From contig JAHDFD010000013.1 of assembly GCA_020628375.1 (NCBI GenBank), forward strand, positions 44,507 through 89,757: 45,251 nucleotides of DNA. The letters are read 5' to 3'. The notes under the pieces were generated by a model that worked only from the letters and a program-made list of their open reading frames with translations, was not told where the DNA came from and did no database searches. The number at the start of each line of letters is the position of its first letter. The stretch's first letter is position 1. A program made the position numbers and the translations under genes. Of this stretch, positions 7,316-15,867 are shown one piece after another. This stretch comes from Chitinophagales bacterium. Lineage in GTDB: Bacteria; Bacteroidota; Bacteroidia; Chitinophagales; UBA2359.

Positions 7316-9060
7316 TAAAAACTATTGGCATATTACTCTTTGTTCACTTGTTGTTTTGTTGTGAAATAACGGGACAGCAAGTGTTTGATACTACGCTTTT
7401 CCTTAATTCTTTGAATAATACATTTGAGGGTAGTACAGATATAGATTATACAAATGGTAAATTTTATCTGTGTGGAAGGTTTGCGAATTATGAAAATGGG
7501 TTTAGAGACAGTTCATACTTGGCAATTGTTGACAGGTATGGAAGAATTGAACATTCACATACAATTGGTAATGGCTTATTAGAACGAAGTTATTATGGAG
7601 TAGATATTCATAAATATCAAGATTATGTCATCACTCTTTATTCTGAAGTAGATAACTCTATTCAAGATGGATTTGACCCATTATTGAATATATATAACGA
7701 AGAGAGTAATTATTGGTTTAATGTTGTTCCTAGTATTGATACTTTAAATTATGAAGCTCGTGCTTCAATAATTACTGAAAACCATTTATTTATTCTTGGT
7801 GCAACGGCTGATTATTTCCAGAACGAAACAAACAAAGCCCTAATAGCTAAGTTTGATTTAAACATCGAAGAGTGGCAAGACACGATTCAAGCGATTGATT
7901 ATTTATTGATTGACGGAAACGAACATGATCATAAATTAATGGAAGGAGCTATTTTATCTGATGGTTCTATTTTAGCTATTTTCAAAGAATACCAACCCAA
8001 TTATTTACCCGCAAACAATCTATGTAGAATCACTCCAGAATTAGAGTTGCTATGGAAAAGAAAATATACTGAACCTACAACATCTAGTTACACAGATGTT
8101 TATGATAGTAAACTCGAAGAAGGTGTCTTTTATGTTACTGGACATGAAGAATTGGAGCGAACTATTGCTAAAATAGATTATCTAGGTAACATAATTTGGC
8201 AGAAATTTTATCCATTTGAATATCAAGAAGTAAGTTTTGGAATTGGTGTTTATGAGGATGGAAATGGTAACCTATTCATGGGAGGTAAACTAACCCCGTC
8301 GTATTTAAATGAACCATTGCAAGCTTTCTTAAGTAAATTTAATTCAGACGGTGAATTATTGTGGGATAGGTTTTACCCAGCTCCGCTTAACAACGATGCT
8401 TACGTGTATGACATGGAACAAACCCTTGATGGCGGTTATGCTATGTGCGGGTCTATTCATTTCCCTGCACCTCGCCGTAGTGATATATGGCTAATAAAAA
8501 TCGATAGTCTGGGAAATGTAGATTTACCTTTAGGAATTTTTACAGAACTAAATGAATACTGGATTCCTCAGGGAGATAGTTTGTTACTCAATCCTGTTCC
8601 TTATGGTGGTAATGGTATTTATTCTTATTTAAATCCAACTTGGTCGGGCAACACAGTCAATTTTACACAAACAGAAGAATTTGGTGGTATTTTTTATGGC
8701 TACGAAAAAGGTGATTATGAGCTTTCTTTTTCTATCACTGATACTTTAGGAGCATCAGCACAAGTAAATTATATTATTCACGTTTACGACCCAACGAGCA
8801 ACACAACAGCTATAAATAAAAACCAATGGAAAACTTATCCCAATCCTGCAAGTGATATTATCCATTTTGATAATAATAATTTAAACCAACAGGCTACAAA
8901 TATTCAAGTATTTGATGTTTCAGGTAGAGAATACGCCAATTTTCCAACACATAACCAAAATTCTTTAGATGTCAGTTCTTGGCAAAATGGGGTGTATTTG
9001 TATCAAGTTTTTGATGGAGAAAAGCTGTTGTTTGAAGGGCGGTTTTTGGTATGGCATTAA
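7312..9060 (+). CDS. Secreted T9SS propeller-like protein, paralogue B
   Basis: The 582-residue tandem paralogue of the protein at 4850-6601 has the same signal peptide, blade motifs ('KIDYLGNIIWQKF', 'KFNSDGELLWDRF') and T9SS sorting domain ('TYPNPASDIIHF'). Its middle window (about residues 220-331) and sorting domain (from about residue 530) are diverged from paralogue A, while the intervening tracts match. The TAA stop lies a few codons earlier than in A because the 3' tails differ. Predicted to be extracellular; function unknown. A differing middle window in an otherwise identical scaffold suggests a different ligand or antigenic form. Confidence 0.85.
   Translation: MIKTIGILLFVHLLFCCEITGQQVFDTTLFLNSLNNTFEGSTDIDYTNGKFYLCGRFANYENGFRDSSYLAIVDRYGRIEHSHTIGNGLLERSYYGVDIHKYQDYVITLYSEVDNSIQDGFDPLLNIYNEESNYWFNVVPSIDTLNYEARASIITENHLFILGATADYFQNETNKALIAKFDLNIEEWQDTIQAIDYLLIDGNEHDHKLMEGAILSDGSILAIFKEYQPNYLPANNLCRITPELELLWKRKYTEPTTSSYTDVYDSKLEEGVFYVTGHEELERTIAKIDYLGNIIWQKFYPFEYQEVSFGIGVYEDGNGNLFMGGKLTPSYLNEPLQAFLSKFNSDGELLWDRFYPAPLNNDAYVYDMEQTLDGGYAMCGSIHFPAPRRSDIWLIKIDSLGNVDLPLGIFTELNEYWIPQGDSLLLNPVPYGGNGIYSYLNPTWSGNTVNFTQTEEFGGIFYGYEKGDYELSFSITDTLGASAQVNYIIHVYDPTSNTTAINKNQWKTYPNPASDIIHFDNNNLNQQATNIQVFDVSGREYANFPTHNQNSLDVSSWQNGVYLYQVFDGEKLLFEGRFLVWH
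7971..8304 (+). other. 334-bp divergent window, paralogue B
   Basis: Counterpart of 5509-5842. The left boundary is abrupt (identical through 'GATGGTTCTAT'). The right boundary is at 'TTAAATGAACCATTGC', followed by three scattered substitutions and then a long identical tract. Confidence 0.85.
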
Positions 9061-9065
9061 TATCC

Positions 9066-9100
9066 AAACGCCCTTTTTCTTCAGAAATTGGGGCGTTTTT
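9066..9100 (+). terminator. Rho-independent terminator after paralogue B
   Basis: The stem AAACGCCC (9066-9073) pairs with GGGCGTTT (9091-9098), followed by T. The loop resembles that of the terminator at 6650-6690, with coordinated changes in both arms. Confidence 0.85.
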
Positions 9101-9133
9101 CATTTTAATGCTAAAATTTCAATATTTCCTAAG

Positions 9134-9268
9134 AACGTCTCTATCACCAATGACAATTTAACAAAGAATACTTTCACTTTTTGTGATAGGACGTTCGATA
9201 CGTTTTGGCTTAAATTTGATTAGTCAATCAGGCTGCAAACGTCCGCTTAAGGCGAGACGTTGCAGGGG
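9134..9268 (+). repeat. 135-bp structured element, copy 3
   Basis: Identical by eye to copy 4 (9670-9804) and one substitution away from copy 1. On the right it is followed by AAGAATGACG instead of the GAGAGAACAG that follows copies 1 and 2, so the element boundary is real on this side. Confidence 0.85.
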
Positions 9269-9472
9269 AAGAATGACGAACCATTCTGACGATTTTATGA
9301 GTGGTTCGACACTCAAAAGAATCTTGATAGCCAGCATTTTATGAAAGTGATCAGATTCCTCATACTCCAGAATGACCAACAAATTAAACCATAAATTGTA
9401 TAATTGATGAGCAATGAAAAACCATTCATCACTCATCAATCATCAATTATCACCCATCAATCATAAAAACCC
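9269..9472. repeat. Dispersed palindrome-rich intergenic repeat, first copy
   Basis: Contains short inverted motifs (GAATGACGAACCATTC; GAATCTTGAT...ATCAGATTC; CCAGAATGACC) and CATCAAT-type short repeats. A second diverged copy occupies 9805-9993. Such 'GATTCCTCA...GAATGAC' sequences look like the dispersed intergenic repeats common in Bacteroidota. No gene is seen. Confidence 0.5.
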
Positions 9473-9662
9473 TACTCTCCTATTGGTAAGGTTTGTCCTT
9501 CGATAAAAGGAGCGCCTGCTTTTAAGATCGCTTTTTCAACTTTAGGCATTTGCTTGTAAAGTATATCGCTCAACTTCGATTCTAATTCAGCGAATTCTTC
9601 CTGTGCGATTCGGAAATTTTCTTTGTGCAGATCGCTAGCGCCGTGTGTTGCGTAAGCAGTTT
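9473..9662 (-). pseudogene. Truncated 3' copy of the BNR-repeat protein gene
   Basis: About 190 bp reproduce the last ~63 codons (with stop) of the gene at 9994-13329, with about seven substitutions. The copy is cut off at 9662 where the fourth 135-bp element begins ('GCAGTTTTCCTAAGAACG'). It is a non-functional gene end left by a ~536-bp tandem duplication. Confidence 0.9.
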
Positions 9663-9669
9663 TCCTAAG

Positions 9670-9804
9670 AACGTCTCTATCACCAATGACAATTTAACAA
9701 AGAATACTTTCACTTTTTGTGATAGGACGTTCGATACGTTTTGGCTTAAATTTGATTAGTCAATCAGGCTGCAAACGTCCGCTTAAGGCGAGACGTTGCA
9801 GGGG
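9670..9804 (+). repeat. 135-bp structured element, copy 4
   Basis: Offset from copy 3 by 536 bp and identical to it, although the surrounding duplicated sequence differs at several percent of positions. This is the last copy in the window. Confidence 0.85.
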
Positions 9805-9993
9805 AAGAATGACGAACCATTCTGACAATTTTATGAGTGGTTCGACACTCGAAAGAATCTTGATCGTCAGCACTTTATGAAAGTGAGCAGATTCCTCATA
9901 CTTCGGAATGACCAACAAATTAAACCATAAATTGTATAATTGATGAGCAATGAAAAATCATTCTTCACTCATCAATTATCAATCATAAAAACC

Positions 9994-12900
9994 CTACTCT
10001 CCTATTGGTAAGGTTTGTCCTTCGATAAAAGGAGCGCCTGCTTTTAAGATCGCTTTTTCAACTTTAGGCATTTGCTTGTAAAGTATATCGCTCAACTTCG
10101 ATTCTAATTCAGCGAATTCTTCCTGTGCAATTCGGAAATTTTCTTTATGCAGATCGCTAGCACCATGTGTTGCGAAAGCGGTTCCACCAACTGCCGACCA
10201 AACTCTATCACCAATACTTGGTGGGTTCTTTTCTCCTACCTGACTCTTTGCTTTACTTCCGCTTAATTGTCTTTCAACATTCAGTAAATTAGTTCTTAAA
10301 TCGAATAGTTGTTTATCTAAATCACCCGGAATAACACTTGCTCTGTTTAAAGCAACACGCATTGCATCTAACTTTTCCATGGCGTTTCTGATCGTAGCAT
10401 TAGTTGCAGATTGTTTCTTCTGAAAATCTTCAATACTTCTCCAGAAATTCGCCAATTCTTCAGGTGTAGAAATAGCAGGAATAGCTCCCTTTCTCATTTG
10501 TTTCACCTCGAAATCGATGGTTTCTGAAAGTTTAGTTGTTTCACCGTTGATCTGTTTGTATAGCGTAGCTTTGTACATGCCCGGAGCAGCCATAAAACCA
10601 TTTGCTTTATTATCGGTTTTAGGCTTTGCTTTACTGCTTATCACACCAACAGCAGGATAGGTTAAATCCCAATTCATACGATTAACTCCCTTGCCACTCG
10701 GTGCGTATAATCTTCTCACAAAGTTACCTTCAGCATCTTCGATTACCATAAATAATTGAGGTTTCAATTCGCTTTGTTCTGCATCAAGCGCATCCCAATC
10801 AGGTAAGCTAACTGTCTGGTTATTTTCTTTGGCTTTTTTCTCTGCTTCTTTACGAATATCTTTTGCTGTTTTGAAACCATCCTTCAAATAATAAGTAAAC
10901 ATTGCTCCAAACTCAGGATTATCAGCAATATAAATATCATGTCCCTGATTTGCCTTTTTACCTCCACCTAAAGGTCGTTGTTGCATATACCACCACGCAG
11001 GTCGGCTTGCAAATAAAACGGCTTCTTCCTCTAACTTTTGCTTTGAAATATTACGTAGGGCTGAATAATCATCTAATACATAAAAACCACGTCCGAAAGT
11101 AGCAACAACCAAGTCGTTTTCTCTTTTCTGAATTGCCAGATCACGCGCAGGAATTGTAGGCATTCCTCCTTTTAACTGAACCCATGCTTTTCCGCCATCT
11201 ACTGAAAAATAAACGCCGAATTCTGTTCCTAAGAATAACAAGTCTTTATTTACATGATCCTGAACCAAACGCCATGCTAAATTGGTTTCAGGTAAATCGC
11301 CTTTGATCGATTGCCATGTTTTCCCTTTGTTTACACTTTTATATACATAAGGTTTGAAATCACCTGCCTTATGGTTGTCTAAACAGACATACACCACATT
11401 CGCATCATGCAAATCAGCTTTAATATCATTTACAAAAGCAGCCGAAGGGCAACCAGGTAAAGAGCTTACATTGACTTTCGTCCAACTATCTCCACCATTA
11501 TTACTGATCTGGATAATTCCATCATCCGTTCCGGCATAAAGCAAATCTTCCTGAACAGGTGATTCTGAAAGCGAAGTTATACTACTAAAATTCGACATAG
11601 CATAAATATCCCAAGCTTCATCCCATCCTTTTTTACCACCCATTATTGGTTGTTCAATACGTTTCAGATTTTTAGTCAAATCATCAGAAATAGCTTCCCA
11701 GCTATCTCCTCTATTTTCTGATTTCCAAACTCTTTGTGAGGCAAAATACAAACGCGTTGGTTTGTGAGGACTTACCAAAATCGGAGCATCCCAATTATAG
11801 CGTTCATAATCTGCACCTTTTTCAGGTGTTGGCTTTATATAGGTAAATTCTCCGGTAGTTCTATCTATTCTCACTAAATTCCCTTGTTGCCATTCTGCAT
11901 AAGCAATATCAGGATTTCCGGGTTCTACAGCAGGCTGATGACCGTCGCCCCAAAGCGTAACAAACCAATCTGCATTTCTTATACCATGAATATTATCGGT
12001 TCTGGAAGGGCCACCATGAGAGTTATTATCCTGTGTTCCTCCATAAACATTATAAAATGGTTCAGCATCATCAACTGCAACTTTATAGTATTGTATGGTC
12101 GGTAAATTTTTGTAGAATTTCCATGTTTGAGCAAGATCGAAGCTTTCGTAAAGCCCACCATCGCTACCAACCAATAAATAATCTGGATCACTTTCTCTGA
12201 AAGCCAAAGCGTGATTATCTGAATGCTTGTTCTTTTCGTTCATTCTTCTGAAGTTCTTTCCTCCATCATCTGAAATCTGCATTCTTACATCGGCTAAATA
12301 AATTCTGTCAAAATTATGTGGACAAGCATACAATTCCTGATAGTAATGTGGTCCTGTTCCACCAGAAACAGTCTCCGACATCTTTGTCCATGAAATACCT
12401 TTATTTTCTGAACGATAAACTGCTCCGGTTCTTCTTTCTAATTCAATAGCAGCATAAAGAACATCGGAATTTTGTGGTGAAAGTGCTAAGCCTATTTTTC
12501 CCATATTAGAGGAAGGCAAACCAGATTTCAACTTTTCCCAAGTTTCTCCTCCATCCACACTTCTATATAAACCAGTTCCGGGTCCACCACCCATATAAGC
12601 AGCTACTGTTCTGTGTCTTTGCCAGGTCGCAGCATATAATATATCCGGATTTTCAGGGTCTAATTCTATTTCAGTAACACCTGTCCACTCTTTTTCTTTA
12701 ATATCTGAAGCAGCAATTAAGGTTTCTTTCCATGTTTTACCACCATCGGTACTTTTGTATAAACCACGTTCACCTCCTTTGCTCCAAAGAGAGCCTTGTA
12801 CTGCTACCCAAATTATATTCGCATTGCTGGGATGTACAATAATCTCAGAAATATGTTCTGACTTTTTAAGTCCCATATTTTCCCAACTCTTTCCATCGTC

Positions 12901-13329
12901 TTTTGAACGATATATTCCATCACCAAAACCAACGTGGCGACCACCTACATTTTCACCGGAACCTAACCAGATCGTATGTGAGTTATTCGGATCGATCGTT
13001 AAACAACCAACTGAATAAACAGATTCTTTATCGAATAATGTTGACCAGGTAGTTCCTGCATTTTCAGTTTTAAAAACTCCTGCAGAACCCATGGCTACAT
13101 ACCATACATTTTCATCATCAGGGTGAATCGCAATATCAGAAATCCTTCCTGACATGAATGCTGGTCCTAAGTTTCGGAATTTCATTCCGGAGAAAGTACC
13201 TGCACTTAATAATTTGTCTTCTTTCTGGCTTGTTTCACTAACTTTATTCTTTTTCTTTCTCTGAGCATTCAAATCATACTGAGGAATAATAAAAATTAGC
13301 ATTAAAAGGCTAAGGAGGTATTTATTCAT
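9994..13329 (-). CDS. Secreted BNR/Asp-box (sortilin-like VPS10) propeller protein
   Basis: The 1111-residue product has a signal peptide ('LLSLLMLIFIIPQYDLNAQ') and a basic linker. A large N-terminal region (about residues 45-770) then carries many Asp-box motifs of the S-x-D-x-G-x-x-W type ('STDGGKTW', 'SVDGGETW', 'SENRGDSW', 'SNNGGDSW', 'SVDGGKAW'). A C-terminal region (about 800-1111) ends in a helical, charged segment. Such Bacteroidota proteins are usually annotated as VPS10/sortilin-type or glycosyl hydrolase-like BNR proteins. No sialidase-type catalytic set can be claimed. It lacks a T9SS sorting domain, so it may be periplasmic or secreted otherwise. Its 3' end has been duplicated downstream. 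Confidence 0.85.
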   Translation of the reverse strand: MNKYLLSLLMLIFIIPQYDLNAQRKKKNKVSETSQKEDKLLSAGTFSGMKFRNLGPAFMSGRISDIAIHPDDENVWYVAMGSAGVFKTENAGTTWSTLFDKESVYSVGCLTIDPNNSHTIWLGSGENVGGRHVGFGDGIYRSKDDGKSWENMGLKKSEHISEIIVHPSNANIIWVAVQGSLWSKGGERGLYKSTDGGKTWKETLIAASDIKEKEWTGVTEIELDPENPDILYAATWQRHRTVAAYMGGGPGTGLYRSVDGGETWEKLKSGLPSSNMGKIGLALSPQNSDVLYAAIELERRTGAVYRSENKGISWTKMSETVSGGTGPHYYQELYACPHNFDRIYLADVRMQISDDGGKNFRRMNEKNKHSDNHALAFRESDPDYLLVGSDGGLYESFDLAQTWKFYKNLPTIQYYKVAVDDAEPFYNVYGGTQDNNSHGGPSRTDNIHGIRNADWFVTLWGDGHQPAVEPGNPDIAYAEWQQGNLVRIDRTTGEFTYIKPTPEKGADYERYNWDAPILVSPHKPTRLYFASQRVWKSENRGDSWEAISDDLTKNLKRIEQPIMGGKKGWDEAWDIYAMSNFSSITSLSESPVQEDLLYAGTDDGIIQISNNGGDSWTKVNVSSLPGCPSAAFVNDIKADLHDANVVYVCLDNHKAGDFKPYVYKSVNKGKTWQSIKGDLPETNLAWRLVQDHVNKDLLFLGTEFGVYFSVDGGKAWVQLKGGMPTIPARDLAIQKRENDLVVATFGRGFYVLDDYSALRNISKQKLEEEAVLFASRPAWWYMQQRPLGGGKKANQGHDIYIADNPEFGAMFTYYLKDGFKTAKDIRKEAEKKAKENNQTVSLPDWDALDAEQSELKPQLFMVIEDAEGNFVRRLYAPSGKGVNRMNWDLTYPAVGVISSKAKPKTDNKANGFMAAPGMYKATLYKQINGETTKLSETIDFEVKQMRKGAIPAISTPEELANFWRSIEDFQKKQSATNATIRNAMEKLDAMRVALNRASVIPGDLDKQLFDLRTNLLNVERQLSGSKAKSQVGEKNPPSIGDRVWSAVGGTAFATHGASDLHKENFRIAQEEFAELESKLSDILYKQMPKVEKAILKAGAPFIEGQTLPIGE

Positions 13330-13487
13330 AGTTTGTTACTTTTTTGCGAAAATACGCATTAGTTTCTATTAAATTCTTGTCAGAAATTAAGCAAACAGAA
13401 AATTTACTTGACAGTAAATACTAAAATGTGTTAATTTACATTAAAATATATATAAAACTTAATTTTATACTTAGCTGAGAAATTGCC

Positions 13488-13495
13488 TACATTTG
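13488..13495 (+). promoter_or_regulatory. -7 box TACATTTG
   Basis: Perfect TAnnTTTG box 23 bp before the ATG of the small regulatory-like protein. A -33 TTG is not obvious. Confidence 0.6.
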
Positions 13496-13517
13496 CAATT
13501 CTATTCAACTCAACATT

Positions 13518-13862
13518 ATGAAAAACCTGTTCTACATACTTTTGTTTACAATTTCCTTATTTGTTTTTGGACAAACAGATAAGGATGCTGGTACAATAAA
13601 AGGTTTTATCTCTGATGAGATCAATGAGCAGTATGGTTTGCCTTTTGTAAATCTGTTTATCGAAGTTGATGGTAAAATAATCGGCACTACCAGCGATTAT
13701 AAAGGGAATTTCATTCTTGAGGATATTCCGCCAGGAATTTATGATGTTAACTTTCAGTACTATGGTTATGAAGAACTGATTCTGAAAGAAATAGAAATAA
13801 AGGCTAATGAAACAAAAGAATTAAGCCCAAGCCTTAAAGAGTATTTCTGGCATTGTTGTTAA
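13518..13862 (+). CDS. Small secreted carboxypeptidase-regulatory-like protein
   Basis: The 114-residue product has a signal peptide ('FYILLFTISLFVFGQ') followed by one CarboxypepD_reg-like beta-sandwich (about residues 26-108: 'TIKGFISDEI', 'GTTSDYKGNFILEDIPPGIYDV', 'YYGYEEL'). Such domains usually sit at the N-terminus of TonB-dependent receptors or of surface proteins; here the domain stands alone and ends in Cys-Cys. Likely periplasmic or surface-exposed; partner unknown. It has a good -7 box and is convergent with the UspA operon. Confidence 0.85.
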   Translation: MKNLFYILLFTISLFVFGQTDKDAGTIKGFISDEINEQYGLPFVNLFIEVDGKIIGTTSDYKGNFILEDIPPGIYDVNFQYYGYEELILKEIEIKANETKELSPSLKEYFWHCC

Positions 13863-13866
13863 AAAA

Positions 13867-13909
13867 GAGCAATAAAAACATATTTCAAATCATACATTCT
13901 TTATTGCTC
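13867..13909. terminator. Inverted repeat between convergent genes
   Basis: GAGCAATAAA (13867-13876) pairs perfectly with 13900-13909 across a 23-nt AT-rich loop, right after the stop codon at 13862. There is no strong T-run, so it is a weak terminator or transcript-end hairpin. Confidence 0.5.
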
Positions 13910-13933
13910 CATAAGTTCTACAGATTTAAGTAG

Positions 13934-14068
13934 TTAAACAAAATTTTCCGTATAGTAAAACTCATTTAATTTCCTTTTCTCTTCGTTGAAAAACTTTTCA
14001 AATAGTTCACTATTTTTATGTTTTTCGCCTTGATTAAAGTAAATTTTATTGAGTTTTTCATTATACGT
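13934..14068 (-). pseudogene. Short protein-like remnant downstream of the UspA operon
   Basis: On the minus strand, 44 codons are open between two stops, with a protein-like charged composition ('NEKLNKIYFNQGEKHKNSELF', 'FEKFFNEEKRKLNEFYYTEN'). There is no ATG in frame and a TAA lies directly upstream. It may be the C-terminal remnant of a gene lost by a nonsense change, or chance. I do not recognise it. Confidence 0.3.
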
Positions 14069-14098
14069 TTACTTCTGTTCACCTACTTAATTCCTGAA

Positions 14099-14998
14099 TT
14101 AAATCTGATCCCAGAGTATTGCTTCACTTTTTCTTCGTTCAAGAAATTTTTCCGGTAGAGATAATACAGCAACATTTGCATAGTAAGACATTTGTTTAGT
14201 GTAGCTCAATTCTACAAGTTCCCTTAAAAAATTCCTTTTGTGTGTACACATAAGCAATAAATCCACATCGTACATTTTCATGTATTGTAATACTCCCTTT
14301 TCAAGATAAATGTCATCTAAAACCTCGAAATCAATTTTTATCTTGCTATTGTTCTGACTTTTATCATAATCTTCATAAGTCTTTAATTCGTTCATTCTTT
14401 TGTTAGCTACATAATTGTGGCTAAGGTTAATATGCAGAACCGTAAAATTCGATTCTGCTTCTTTGAACCATTCTTTAGCAAACTGAATAGAGTCTTTACT
14501 CAATTTACTAAAGTCGGTTGGTATAACAATATTTCTGGCAAATCTGTCGATATTATATTCAGCTGGAATTCCCAAAACAGGACAATTTGCATTTTCCATA
14601 ATTTCGGCAGTAATACTTCCGAGGAATAACTGTTTAATAGTTCCAGCTCCAGTATTGCCCATTACAACCATTTCATAAGCATTCGTGTTAAGTTCTTCCA
14701 TAATAACTGGCTTTGTAACACCAACTACCAATTTAAAGTCAAATGGGTTCTTTTGTGTTAGCACTTTAAGTGCCTCATCTGATTCAATCGTCTGAATAAA
14801 AAGATTATTAATGTACTTTTCTCTGCTCAACATCAGATCCTTTGTGTATGGAATACCATATTGTGAATCCATTGGAGGAATGTTATAAACATGTAAGATC
14901 GTTACTTTAAAGTTGCGCTTTTCAGCAATAGCAAGACCTAATTTCATAGCATTTATCGATGCTTCAGAAAAATCAATTGGAATTAGTAACTGTTTCAT
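14099..14998 (-). CDS. Universal stress protein, tandem UspA domains
   Basis: The 299-residue product has two UspA alpha/beta domains (about 1-148 and 149-280). The first starts 'MKQLLIPIDFSEAS' and carries the ATP-binding G-2x-G-9x-GS motif ('GNTGAGTIKQLFLGS'). The second has 'IVIPTDFSKLS' but no clear nucleotide motif. This is the cytoplasmic stress-survival protein family, in some members ATP-binding. Last gene of a three-gene usp operon: its start overlaps the end of the preceding gene by 26 bp. Control by the nearby oxygen-type two-component pair is inferred from position. Confidence 0.9.
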   Translation of the reverse strand: MKQLLIPIDFSEASINAMKLGLAIAEKRNFKVTILHVYNIPPMDSQYGIPYTKDLMLSREKYINNLFIQTIESDEALKVLTQKNPFDFKLVVGVTKPVIMEELNTNAYEMVVMGNTGAGTIKQLFLGSITAEIMENANCPVLGIPAEYNIDRFARNIVIPTDFSKLSKDSIQFAKEWFKEAESNFTVLHINLSHNYVANKRMNELKTYEDYDKSQNNSKIKIDFEVLDDIYLEKGVLQYMKMYDVDLLLMCTHKRNFLRELVELSYTKQMSYYANVAVLSLPEKFLERRKSEAILWDQI

Positions 14999-15827
14999 AA
15001 TTCATAGTTTTAGGAAATGAAAGAATAATTGTTTGCCCTCTTCTGAATACTTCTGTAACAAGATTTGTATTCTTAGCTGCTTCTTGCTGGCGCAGTACCA
15101 GGGCCAGAATGGGTGCTTTGCTTTTCTGTATATGATCTATAATGGCATCGGGTAAAGGTTTAACTTCCCTGTCGTAAAAGAATTCATCCGATGATAATTT
15201 CTTTTTCACCAATTTCTTAAAGGTGCTATGATTGTGTATTCTAAGGTTATTTTCATTGTCTTTCACCTCTACAGCATGATAGAACTTAATGTTGATCGAA
15301 CTTAAGTCATTTAATTTTTCAAAGAAATCCAACGTTTCCAGATCAAGTTGGTCGAAGTCTTCACACAAAATGAATTTGTCGATTGAAAACTCTTCTATAT
15401 TAACAGGCACAGACATAACCGGACAATTTGCATTGTTGATAACGAATTCAGTGATACTACCTAAAATTTTCTCATCTGCCTTTCCCTCTCCTTTGGCTCC
15501 CATTATAAGCATATCATAATCTTCTGAAGATCTAATTATAATATTTTTAGGGTCTCCGAAACTAATGAAAGATTTAACTTTAAGTTTTTTTAATCTTGCT
15601 TTATAATTATCTTGCTTTGTAACTTTTTTTAGGAAGTCATTGATCTTTTTTCGGTATTCTTCTGAGTCATCTGATGAAAAAAAAGAAAACTCATCGCTTA
15701 GTGTAAACTCTTCAACAATAACATGTAGCAGATCTATAGTTGCATCGAATTTTCGAGCAAATTCCAGTGCAATTCTAAAAGCCTGAATCGCATTTTCTGA
15801 AAAATCTATCGGTACTAAAATTTTCAT
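14973..15827 (-). CDS. Universal stress protein, tandem UspA domains
   Basis: I start this gene at the ATG at 15827 ('MKILVPIDFSENA'). The frame could begin 19 codons earlier at 15884, but that would overlap the upstream gene and add residues not seen in the family. The ~284-residue product has a full first UspA domain with G-2x-G-9x-GS ('GAKGEGKADEKILGS') and a degenerate second domain. Middle gene of the usp operon, 40 bp after the first gene and overlapping the third. Confidence 0.88.
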   Translation of the reverse strand: MKILVPIDFSENAIQAFRIALEFARKFDATIDLLHVIVEEFTLSDEFSFFSSDDSEEYRKKINDFLKKVTKQDNYKARLKKLKVKSFISFGDPKNIIIRSSEDYDMLIMGAKGEGKADEKILGSITEFVINNANCPVMSVPVNIEEFSIDKFILCEDFDQLDLETLDFFEKLNDLSSINIKFYHAVEVKDNENNLRIHNHSTFKKLVKKKLSSDEFFYDREVKPLPDAIIDHIQKSKAPILALVLRQQEAAKNTNLVTEVFRRGQTIILSFPKTMNYETVTNSN

Positions 15828-15867
15828 AATATATGGTTTTTGATTAATTAAATATTTGTTTATCAGG

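Noticed and set aside
5509..8304. Diversity-generating retroelement as source of the divergent windows
   Set aside because: No reverse transcriptase, template repeat or adenine-specific substitution pattern was seen; the windows differ at all kinds of bases.
8969..9223. 84-codon plus-strand frame across the end of paralogue B and copy 3 of the element
   Set aside because: It overlaps the real gene in another frame and then a terminator and the structured element; no protein-like features.
4257..9804. Reading the 135-bp elements as integron attC sites with gene cassettes
   Set aside because: Length, palindromic ends, same orientation and post-gene position are suggestive, but the right end GTTGCAG does not match GTTRRRY, the left end lacks RYYYAAC, the first stem pair spans 35 bp rather than the short R-L spacing, and no integron integrase is present. 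Kept only as a hypothesis.
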